Below are positions 1 to 7,379 of a stretch of DNA of 64,000 nucleotides, in pieces. Below the pieces are notes generated by a model, which saw nothing but the letters and a program-made list of their open reading frames with translations, searched no databases and was not told where the DNA came from. Numbering within the stretch: the stretch's first letter is position 1; the number at the start of each line of letters is the position of its first letter. Source of the stretch: Rhodocyclus purpureus (GTDB lineage: Bacteria; Pseudomonadota; Gammaproteobacteria; Burkholderiales; Rhodocyclaceae); the NCBI RefSeq assembly GCF_016653115.1, contig NZ_NHRX01000010.1:1-64000 (forward strand), given 5' to 3'. Both the position numbers and the translations under genes were made by a program.

Positions 1-1222
1 GCTTCATCTTGCAACCTTTCTCAAAATCGCATCTACTCCGTGCCTTTGAGCCAAGCGCATGAGAGCGACGGAAGGGGGCTGCCTGATGGAGTGTCTGTCC
101 GAAATCGATGACCCACGCAAGCCCAGCAACGGCACCCTTCACGACTTCCGGGAGATCCTGGTGATCATGATCGCCGCCGTGCTCTCGGACTGTGACACCG
201 TCGAAGACATCGCCTTCTGGGCGCAATCGAAGGAAGCGTGGCTGCGTCGCTTTTTGGTTCTCAAGAACGGCATCCCGTCCGAGGAAACCTTCCTTCGGAT
301 CCTTCGCGCGCTGAACCCGAAGCAGTTCGAAGCAGCATTCCGGCGCTGGGTGGGGGATGTCGTGGGCGCGCTGGCCGAAGAAGGTCACCAAGTTGGCACG
401 ATCGCCATCGACGGCAAGACAGTGCGCGGCTCTGGGAGTGCGGGCGAGTCGGCCATCCACATGGTCAGCGCATTTGCAACCGCGTTGGGGGTCGTGCTCG
501 GACAGGAAAAGGTAGCCACCAAGAGTAACGAGATCAGCGCCATTCCCGAGCTGCTCCAGACGCTGGACATCAAGGGCCTGCTCGTCAGCATCGATGCAAT
601 GGGATGCCAGAAAAGCATTGCCAAACAGATTGTTGCGCAGAAGGGCGACTACCTGCTGATGGTCAAAGGCAATCAGCCCACACTGCATGCCGCGATCGAA
701 GCCGCCTTCATCGGTCAGCACGGTGTCGAATCGGTCGACCGCGACAGTCTGGTCGAGCGCTCGCACGGACGCATAGTCGGCCAGATCGCTTCGGTGCTGC
801 CTGCCAAGGGGATCGTCGATCCGGCAGACTGGCCTAAATGCGCAACGATCGGCCGCATCGACTCGATCCGGATTGTCGACGGCAAGGAATCCGGGCTCGA
901 GCGTCGCTACTACATCAGTTCGCGCACGCTGAGCGCCGAGGCGCTGGCCCACGCGGTGCGGGCGCACTGGGCGGTGGAGAATCGGCTTCATTGGACGCTG
1001 GACGTCAGCTTCGGCGAAGACGCCAGCACGCTGCGCACGGACCACGCGCCGCAGAATCTGTCGCTACTTCGCAAGATGGCTCTGAACATCATCCGCGCCA
1101 ACAAGGCGGACACGCGAAAGGCGAGTCTGCGTTTGAAGCGCAAGGGTGCTGCCTGGGATGATGACCTGAGAATGAACATGCTGAGAATCAAGCCGTTATG
1201 CTAGGCGAGTGCGGAAGCCCTG
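1..1222 (+). mobile_element. ISAs1-family insertion sequence, right part
   Basis: The stretch contains a full ISAs1-type transposase gene. Its right end appears to be the GCGGAAGCCCTG at 1211-1222; read inwards this is CAGGGCTTCCGC, which resembles ISAs1-family terminal repeats. No matching left terminal repeat is visible in bases 1-58, so the left end probably lies just outside the window. The element stops about 10 bases before the start codon of the next gene. The exact ends are inferred from memory of the family, and no target duplication can be checked here. Confidence 0.6.
86..1204 (+). CDS. ISAs1 family transposase
   Basis: A DDE transposase of about 372 residues, the usual ISAs1 length. 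It opens with the typical N-terminal region (IDDPRKPSNGTLHDF) and has the expected acidic residues: Asp in AIDGKTVRGSG, Asp in SIDAMGCQ, and the Glu region in HWAVENRLHWTLDVSF. The ATG at 86 is preferred over the one at 59 because GGAAGGGGG sits just upstream of it and the family begins near this point. The frame is intact, so the element may still be active. It encodes no other protein. Confidence 0.9.
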   Translation: MECLSEIDDPRKPSNGTLHDFREILVIMIAAVLSDCDTVEDIAFWAQSKEAWLRRFLVLKNGIPSEETFLRILRALNPKQFEAAFRRWVGDVVGALAEEGHQVGTIAIDGKTVRGSGSAGESAIHMVSAFATALGVVLGQEKVATKSNEISAIPELLQTLDIKGLLVSIDAMGCQKSIAKQIVAQKGDYLLMVKGNQPTLHAAIEAAFIGQHGVESVDRDSLVERSHGRIVGQIASVLPAKGIVDPADWPKCATIGRIDSIRIVDGKESGLERRYYISSRTLSAEALAHAVRAHWAVENRLHWTLDVSFGEDASTLRTDHAPQNLSLLRKMALNIIRANKADTRKASLRLKRKGAAWDDDLRMNMLRIKPLC

Positions 1223-1232
1223 GGGGGGAAGC

Positions 1233-3332
1233 ATGTTCAAACGTCTGATTCCAGCAGAGGGAAAGCGCCCGGCGTCCTCGGCAGGCCGCCGTGGCAAGGC
1301 CTTGCGACAAGGCCTTGGCGCCATCCTGCTCTTCGGCAGCGCGCTGCTCGGCATGATTGGGCAGGCTGTTGCATCCAGCGATGCACAAGTCGAACGCGGC
1401 CGTTACCTGGCTCGCCTGGGCGACTGCGTTGCCTGCCATACGACAGACAAGGGAACGGAAATGGCCGGCGGTCGCGCCCTGGAAACTCCGTTCGGCAAGC
1501 TATACTCGACCAACATCACGCCAGACCGCGATACCGGGATCGGCAACTACAGCTTCGAGCAATTCGACCGCGCCATGCGCAAGGGCATTGCCGCCGACGG
1601 TCACAAGCTTTATCCGGCCATGCCTTACCCGTCTTACGCAAAAATGACGGGGGAAGACATGCAAGCCCTCTACGCCTACCTGATGCGGGGCCTGTCACCG
1701 GTCAAGCAAGCCAACAAGCCCGACGAGATGCACTGGCCGTTCAGCATGCGCTGGGCACTGGCCATCTGGAACTGGCTGTTCCTCGACGAAACACCTTTCC
1801 AGCCGAACGCGAGCAAGGATGAAACCTGGAACCGGGGCGCCTACCTGGTTCAGGGCCTCGGCCACTGCGGTGCCTGCCACACGCCGCGGGGCCTGTTCTT
1901 CCAGGAAAAGGCCATGAGCGACGCCGGTGCGAAAGGCAATTACTTCCTGGCGGGTGAAACCGTCGAATCCTGGCGTGCGCTCAGCCTGCGTAACCTATGG
2001 ACCGTCGAGGACACGGTCCTGTTCCTGAAGAGCGGTCGCAATCGCTTTGCGACCGCCTCGGGCAACATGACCGAAGTCATCACGCACAGCACCCAGCACT
2101 TCAAGGAAAGCGACCTGACAGCTGTCGCTACCTATCTCAAGTCACTGCCTCCCGGACCGTACGACAAACCGATGCCGGCCGGCGCAGCAAAACCGATGGT
2201 TGCCGCCCATGTCCCGGACACGCTGTTCACCACGCGCGGAGGCCTTGGCTATATCCAATTCTGCGGCGACTGCCACCGCGCCGATGGCGGCGGTGTCGAC
2301 AAGATCTTCCCGACCCTGGCCGGCAATCCGACGGTCATGTCGAAGGATGCTTCGACCCTGATACATATCATGTTGACCGGAGGTCAAACCGCGCCAACGG
2401 CAACCCATCCGCGCGTCTTCGCCATGCCTGCCTTTGCCCGCTTGAGCGACGATGAACTCGCCGAGATCCTCAGCTTCGTCCGCGCCAGCTGGGGTGACGG
2501 TGCGCCAGTTGTGGAAAAATCACTGGTGACCAGGATGCGCGCCGAACTCGATCCCAAGACCACGGATTCGAGCAAGTTTGAAACACCGCGCCTGGCCGAC
2601 ATGCTCAAAGCAGCCAATGCCGACCAATTGGTCCGCGGCATGCGCCTCAACCTGGAAACCAAAGATCTGTTGCCCGGACATGTCGGCGATCAGCTCAATT
2701 GCACGAGTTGCCACCTGAATGCCGGCACAGTGGCTGATGGTTCCCCCTATGTCGGCGTTTCGGCCTTCTTCCCGAGCTACGCACCGCGTGCCGGGCGCAT
2801 GATCGTGCTGGAAGACCGCATCAACGGCTGCTTCAAGCGCTCGATGAACGGCAAGCCGCTGCCCAAAGATTCGCCCGAGATGAAGGCCATGGTCGCCTAC
2901 TTCGACTGGATGAAGGGCGAAACCAAACCGGAAGACAAGGTGCCAGGGCGCGGCGTCGGCAAGATCGACCGCTCGCTCAAGCCGGATAGCGAGAATGGCA
3001 AGAAGGTGTATGCCGAGCAATGCGCGATCTGCCACGGCGAGAACGGCGAAGGCCTGAGGAATGCGGCCGGCAAGATGGTCTACCCGCCGCTCTGGGGGGA
3101 TGAGTCCTTCAACATCGGTGCCGGCATGGCCCGTACCTATACGGCCGCCGCCTTCGTCAAACGCAACATGCCGATAGGCTTCCACGGAAAATTCCCGCTC
3201 GGCCAGGGGGGACTCTCGGACCAGGAAGCAGTCGACGTTGCCGAATACTTCAGCCACCAGCCGCGCCCGGACTTCCCGGAAAAGGTCAATGACTGGCCGA
3301 AGGATCCGAAGCCGGCAGACGCCCGCTACTAG
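1233..3332 (+). CDS. Five-haem cytochrome c: triheme ADH-type cytochrome fused to a TsdA-like thiosulfate dehydrogenase
   Basis: A 699-residue exported protein with a basic N-terminus and a hydrophobic segment ending near AVASS. Five CXXCH haem sites are visible: CVACH (65), CGACH (212), CGDCH (344), CTSCH (490) and CAICH (597). The first three are arranged as in the cytochrome subunit of membrane alcohol/aldehyde dehydrogenases. From about residue 460 the sequence looks like thiosulfate dehydrogenase TsdA, with CTSCHLNAGT, GVSAFFPSY and INGCFKRSMNGK. Cys533 in the last motif would be the axial cysteine ligand typical of TsdA. Likely role: periplasmic oxidation of thiosulfate (to tetrathionate) with internal electron transfer through three further haems. 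The start at 1233 is preferred because GGGGGGAA lies 4 bases before it; a start at 1209 would fall inside the insertion sequence. The fusion is a reading from motifs; substrate is inferred. Confidence 0.8.
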   Translation: MFKRLIPAEGKRPASSAGRRGKALRQGLGAILLFGSALLGMIGQAVASSDAQVERGRYLARLGDCVACHTTDKGTEMAGGRALETPFGKLYSTNITPDRDTGIGNYSFEQFDRAMRKGIAADGHKLYPAMPYPSYAKMTGEDMQALYAYLMRGLSPVKQANKPDEMHWPFSMRWALAIWNWLFLDETPFQPNASKDETWNRGAYLVQGLGHCGACHTPRGLFFQEKAMSDAGAKGNYFLAGETVESWRALSLRNLWTVEDTVLFLKSGRNRFATASGNMTEVITHSTQHFKESDLTAVATYLKSLPPGPYDKPMPAGAAKPMVAAHVPDTLFTTRGGLGYIQFCGDCHRADGGGVDKIFPTLAGNPTVMSKDASTLIHIMLTGGQTAPTATHPRVFAMPAFARLSDDELAEILSFVRASWGDGAPVVEKSLVTRMRAELDPKTTDSSKFETPRLADMLKAANADQLVRGMRLNLETKDLLPGHVGDQLNCTSCHLNAGTVADGSPYVGVSAFFPSYAPRAGRMIVLEDRINGCFKRSMNGKPLPKDSPEMKAMVAYFDWMKGETKPEDKVPGRGVGKIDRSLKPDSENGKKVYAEQCAICHGENGEGLRNAAGKMVYPPLWGDESFNIGAGMARTYTAAAFVKRNMPIGFHGKFPLGQGGLSDQEAVDVAEYFSHQPRPDFPEKVNDWPKDPKPADARY

Positions 3333-3366
3333 AAAGTTCAGGATCCCTCTTTTCGCAAACAGCGAC

Positions 3367-3387
3367 CGCCCCGGCAACGGGGCGTTT
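3367..3387 (+). terminator. Rho-independent terminator after the cytochrome gene
   Basis: CGCCCCG, a GCAA loop and CGGGGCG form a 7-bp GC stem, followed by TTTCCTT. It lies 35 bases past the cytochrome stop codon. The T tract is short, so strength is uncertain. Confidence 0.6.
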
Positions 3388-3716
3388 CCTTGACTCGATG
3401 AGCGGGTAGGTCGCATTCTCAGGGCAAGGAGGCGTTTTTCCCACCGGGAATCAGCTCGGCGGGCCACGCTTGGCATGCCCATCCTGCGCAGACGGCCGCC
3501 ACTGGCCCCCGCTGTGCACGGGATCTGGCACATGATGGTGCTGGCCGGCAGCCTGCTGCCCTGCCTGCAGGAGCCCCTGCTGTCGACAAAGCTTACAGTG
3601 CGCCTGCGCAAGGACCGAGGGATTCGTTCAAGGCACTGAATTCATGGGATTCGATGTCGCCGGAGCGATTGTTGCTTGCTTTCACGGGAAGGTCTTGCGC
3701 AAACCGGGGGGCAATC
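3388..3716. other. Intergenic region upstream of the PEP-CTERM hydrolase
   Basis: About 330 bases without a convincing gene. Open frames here have atypical composition and no ribosome-binding site. I looked for a sigma-54 promoter, because PEP-CTERM substrate genes are often driven by PrsR and RpoN. I found only TGGCAC at about 3525, with the wrong spacing to a GC pair. Promoter not identified. Confidence 0.4.
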
Positions 3717-4717
3717 ATGAAGACGACACAGTGGATACGCCGGCTGTCGATGACGGGGGCTGCCATCCTGCTCTCGCTCTTCGCGCTCACGAGCAATGTC
3801 TCTGCCGCCGCTTACAGTTCGCTGACCGTCTATGGGGACAGCCTGTCGGACAACGGCAATCTTTTTGCGGCGACGGGTCTTCCTGTCGATCCTTACTACG
3901 CGGGCAGGCGCTCGAACGGGCCCGTTGCCGTCGAGTATCTGGCAGCATCGCAGGGGGGGCTCCGCTGGTCGATTTTGCATGGATCGGCGCCACCACGGGA
4001 CTCGGCAACTACGCCGACAACGGAACGGTGACCAGTCCGGGCTTTGCCGGACTGCCGGGCATGCAGACGATGTACGCGATCACGGCACCCTCGCTGTCAG
4101 CGTCGGTCGGGTCCCTCGACCCTTCCTATCTGACGAGCGGACTCTTCGTCGTCTGGGGCGGTCCGAATGACTGGCTGGCCCCGTCGCCTCTGGATCTCAT
4201 GCCCGATGCCATCATCGGCAGAGCCGTAGCCAACGAGCTCGGAATCGTCGGCGGATTGCTGTCCTTGGGCGTGAGCAACATCCTGGTGCCGGGGATGCCT
4301 GATCTTGGCCTCACTCCTTATTTCAGCGGGCTTGGCCCGTCGATCGCGGCGGGCGCCACTGCGTTTGCCGACGAGTTCAATGCACAACTCGCGGCGTCGC
4401 TGGCCGCACTGTCGCCGGACATCGTCTTCTACGACACGGCTGCCCTGTTCAGGTCGGTGGTCGCCAACCCGGCGGCCTACGGTTTCAGCAACGTGAGTGA
4501 CTACTGCTTCGACTTGGCGCCTTGTGACGGCTACCTGTTTTTCGACGACTTCCATCCGACCACGGCGGCGCACGCGCTGCTGGCCAGCGAGTTCACGCGG
4601 GCGGTTCCCGAACCTGCCACGCTCACGCTGTTCGCTTTCGCCCTCCTCGCGCTGGGCCGTTCTCGTCGCTACGGATGCGATGGGCTCGGCAGTGATCGCA
4701 AGCTGACAAGCTTGTGA
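3717..4717 (+). pseudogene. PEP-CTERM-anchored GDSL/SGNH hydrolase, frameshifted in a G tract
   Basis: The gene starts at ATG 3717 with a signal peptide (MKTTQWIRR, hydrophobic core, NVSAAAYS) and then the GDSL block VYGDSLSDNGN. After AASQGG that frame runs out, and the continuation (APLVDFAWIGATTGLGN) is in the next frame. That frame carries the GGPNDW block, the DDFHPT catalytic Asp-His block, and a C-terminal PEP-CTERM signal: VPEPATLTLFAF, a hydrophobic stretch and basic RSRR. The break falls at seven Gs, 3953-3959; eight would restore one frame of about 333 codons. All catalytic blocks survive, so this may be a sequencing error, phase variation, or recent decay. If intact, the product is an exported esterase/lipase-like hydrolase sorted by exosortase. 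It is the only clear PEP-CTERM substrate in the window. Confidence 0.75.
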
Positions 4718-4857
4718 GCCACGTCACGACTGTGCTCGTCGTCGGAAGTTCAGTTTGCTGGAAGCGGCAGAGTCTTGCGCCTGAAGCTGGTCTTGCGCGA
4801 GGACCGGGCAGCTTGAACAGCCGCTCGCGTCAGGCGTGGGCCCCGCACTGACCCGCC

Positions 4858-5190
4858 CTACGGCAAGGAGCGTACGCATCTCGTGGCTGGATCAACTTCG
4901 TAGCGACGACCGGTTTCGGTGACGATCTGCAACTTGCCGTCGGGCGATTCGGTCAATGTCCTGATATGGTCTTCTTGCGTATCGGATTCGAGGCGCTGAT
5001 CGACGACAGGTGCGGATACCTTGAGCGTCCACAGACGGACGCCCGTGCTTGCATCGTAGGCGCCGAGTACGCCGGGAGCGTGCTCCGGGCCGGGAGTCGT
5101 CGTCTGGATCGTCGGCTCGTAGCGCACGGCGCCGATGGTCACTGGGGCGACCCATGCTACCAGAGGACGGCTGGATGAGAGACCGGACAT
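4858..5190 (-). CDS. Hypothetical protein, 110 aa
   Basis: A small protein of unknown function with a good ribosome-binding site (AAGGAGAAACCC before the ATG). One segment (GAYDASTGVRLWTLKV) resembles a single blade of a PQQ-type beta-propeller, and the tail contains one Cys. There is no signal peptide or membrane segment. It could be a fragment of a larger propeller protein. It stands alone between the PEP-CTERM hydrolase and a protease remnant, with over 100 bases on either side. Confidence 0.5.
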   Translation of the reverse strand: MSGLSSSRPLVAWVAPVTIGAVRYEPTIQTTTPGPEHAPGVLGAYDASTGVRLWTLKVSAPVVDQRLESDTQEDHIRTLTESPDGKLQIVTETGRRYEVDPATRCVRSLP

Positions 5191-5299
5191 GGGTTTCTCC
5201 TTCGTTTCGGGGGCAGGGGCAGACTTCCAGCAAGGGCTTCCGTGGTCATTCTCATGGCAATGAAACCGGCGGTCAGAAGTCGGTGCTGTACACTGAAGC

Positions 5300-5680
5300 T
5301 CATTTCAGAACTCTGCCCCGGAGCCCATCGTCCAAGGCCCCCGCACAATCTGCTGCAAAAAACGCCCAGCTCTCGGCATTGTTCAGGCATGTCTTCGTAC
5401 TGAAGTTGTTCTTCTCCGGTTTCATCCCCAGTACGTTGTGGGCGTAGCGAAAATCATCCACGCCGAGTTCCACATGCGCCATTTCATGAACGAGGATCCG
5501 GGTCCAGTTCTTCTTGCCCGACAAAATGTTCTGGTCAGCAAAGAATGCACTTTCTATGTACACCACCCTAATCCCGTCGCTAGCGGCTGAGCCCGGCGCC
5601 GCTGCTGCTTCGGACAACCAGATGGTGCTGGTGGTGTCCCCGCGAATGGATGGGCAATGCCTCCTGTGTCGGTGCCAGGA
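5300..5680 (-). pseudogene. Aspzincin (M35-like) metalloprotease remnant lacking its N-terminus
   Basis: The frame contains VHEMAHVELGVDDFRYA: the HExxH zinc site followed by the GxxD block that marks aspzincins (deuterolysin / lysine-specific metallo-endopeptidases). Then comes NAESWAFFAADCAG, typical of the end of that domain. The only starts are a TTG at 5617 or none at all. The homologous-looking frame runs further upstream, right up to the stop codon of the trypsin-like protease in the same frame. There is no signal peptide, which these secreted enzymes need. It is therefore best read as a 5'-truncated gene, or a domain cut off from a longer protease by the stop at 5681-5683. A TTG-started cytosolic protein is possible but less likely. 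Confidence 0.55.
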
Positions 5681-6466
5681 CTAGCGCGTTTCCGCCTGCT
5701 CGACCTGCCGGATCAGCTCGGCCAGGTAATTGGCCGGTATCGCGTAGCTGATTCCGGAGGGGTTGGTGAGCGCGGCTTCCTTGCTGCCCTTGACGAAGAC
5801 CATGTTGATGACGCCGAGGACTTCGCCGCTGTCGAGGTCGAACACCGGGCTGCCGCTGTTGCCCGGGTAGGCCGTCGCGTCGAGCTGGAAGATGCGGAAG
5901 GCGCCGCTCTTCAGTTGGCGGAGCAGTTTTTCGTTGATTTGCCGCGCATTGCCGGCGGGCAGGGCGATCGGCGTGATCGAGGAAATCATGCCGCGATGGG
6001 TCACGCGTGAAAAGCCCAGCGCGCCGCCGATCGGGAAGCCGGTAAAGCCGATCGACTGGCCCTCGCGGACGCTGTCGGAATCGAGCAGTTTCAGCGCGGG
6101 AAGGGCGGGGCCTTCGATCCGGATCAGCGCGAGGTCATGGGCCCGGTCACGGCTGGCGACGCGAGCGCGCCGGATTTCACTGTCTCCCCTGGCGTTGCGC
6201 GCCTCGATGACCAGTTCCGGTGCATCGGGGCCCGCGTCCTCGGGCAGGACGTGCGCGTTGGTGGCGACGAGCCTGCCGTTGGCGACGACGAAGCCGGTGC
6301 CGCGCAGCACGAACTGCGGGCTGTCGGTCTTCCTGTAGGTACCGACGACGACGACCGAGGGCTTGACGAACTCGATGGTGTCGCTCATCCCGGCGTGCGC
6401 GGCTCCGCTTGCCAGGCCGAGCAGGGCGGCGGCGAACGCGAGGAGCGTGTGAAGGACGGGTTTCAC
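5681..6466 (-). CDS. Secreted trypsin-like (S1C/HtrA-type) serine protease
   Basis: A 261-residue protein with a signal peptide ending at AAHA. The chymotrypsin-fold triad is visible: His72 in ATNAHVL, Asp111 in AHDLALI and Ser204 in YPGNSGSPVF. It resembles the protease domain of DegP/DegS but has no PDZ domain. Its start overlaps the stop of the upstream lytic transglycosylase (ATGA), so the two are translationally coupled. The context suggests envelope protein processing or quality control linked to the PEP-CTERM module; the substrate is unknown. Confidence 0.85.
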   Translation of the reverse strand: MKPVLHTLLAFAAALLGLASGAAHAGMSDTIEFVKPSVVVVGTYRKTDSPQFVLRGTGFVVANGRLVATNAHVLPEDAGPDAPELVIEARNARGDSEIRRARVASRDRAHDLALIRIEGPALPALKLLDSDSVREGQSIGFTGFPIGGALGFSRVTHRGMISSITPIALPAGNARQINEKLLRQLKSGAFRIFQLDATAYPGNSGSPVFDLDSGEVLGVINMVFVKGSKEAALTNPSGISYAIPANYLAELIRQVEQAETR

Positions 6467-7350
6467 AGCAGCCTGCGCGCGGAGATGCGCTGGAGTTCCG
6501 GCGAGGGCGCGGTGACCGCCGGGTCGTAGGGATGCTCGTCGCGTTTGAACAGCGTGCGGATGCGCTGCACGTAATCGCGTGTCTCGGGGTAGGGTGGGAT
6601 GCCGCGGTAGCGTTCGACTGCGCCCTCGCCGGCATTGTAGGCGGCGGCGACGAGCTTCACGTCGCCGCGGAAATAGGCGAGCAGCCAGCGCAGGTAGGAA
6701 AGGCCACCGCGGATGTTCTGCTCGGGATCGAAGGGTTTGCTGACCTTGAAGCGCTCTGCCGTTTCGGGAATCAGCTGCATCAGGCCCTGCGCATTCTTCG
6801 GTGACAGGGCGGCGTGGTTGAAGTTGGACTCGCTGCGCACGATGGCCATCGCCAGTCGTGGATGGACGCCGTATTCGGGGGCGATGCGCCGCAGCATGCC
6901 GATGATTTCGCGTTGCGCGGGCGGCGGATCGTCGTCGCCCTGCGCGTCGATCTCTTCGTCATCCGGGTCCCTGAGGCACGCCGGAGGATCCCCGCTCGGC
7001 TCGCCCACCTGGCGCAGCATGCGCTGCGCGAGGGGATCGCCGCTTCGGGCTGCGAGCGCGAAGAAGTGCGCGGCCATAGCGTCGTCGCGCGGAACACCGC
7101 GCGCATTGGCGTAGATCCAGCCGAGGCTGTATTGCGCTTCGATGTCGCCGAGACGGGCGGCTGCGCAATACAGCTCGATGGCCCGGGCCGGGTCACGCGC
7201 CACCCCTTCGCCATGCTCGAAGCTGCGCGCCTCCACCCGCAGTGCCGCTGCCTGTGTGCCGGAATCGTTAGCGGCTGCCGCCGGCAGCGCGCCGACGAGC
7301 AGGGCGAACAGGAGCGCGGCGCTGGCGGGATTGGGGCGCGCTGGCTTCAT
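6463..7350 (-). CDS. Lytic transglycosylase with Sel1 repeats
   Basis: A 295-residue exported protein. Residues 1-27 are a signal peptide. About 40-110 hold two Sel1-like repeats (AIELYCAAARLGDIEAQYSLG, split across helices). About 150-275 are an SLT goose-lysozyme-type domain with catalytic Glu174 in VRSESNFN, and the GLMQLIPETA and AAYNAGEGAV motifs. It cleaves peptidoglycan glycan strands to 1,6-anhydro ends. It lies 29 bases after prsT and is coupled to the downstream protease. It may open the wall for export of PEP-CTERM proteins or polysaccharide (inference). Confidence 0.88.
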   Translation of the reverse strand: MKPARPNPASAALLFALLVGALPAAAANDSGTQAAALRVEARSFEHGEGVARDPARAIELYCAAARLGDIEAQYSLGWIYANARGVPRDDAMAAHFFALAARSGDPLAQRMLRQVGEPSGDPPACLRDPDDEEIDAQGDDDPPPAQREIIGMLRRIAPEYGVHPRLAMAIVRSESNFNHAALSPKNAQGLMQLIPETAERFKVSKPFDPEQNIRGGLSYLRWLLAYFRGDVKLVAAAYNAGEGAVERYRGIPPYPETRDYVQRIRTLFKRDEHPYDPAVTAPSPELQRISARRLL

Positions 7351-7379
7351 GGCTGGACCCGATCGGCACGCGAGTTCGC

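Noticed and set aside
3525-3541. TGGCAC as part of a sigma-54 promoter upstream of the PEP-CTERM hydrolase
   Set aside because: The distance from GG to GC is 11 bases instead of 10, and TTGC is absent.
2520-3611. 363-codon frame antisense to the cytochrome gene
   Set aside because: The opposite strand has the haem motifs; this product resembles nothing.
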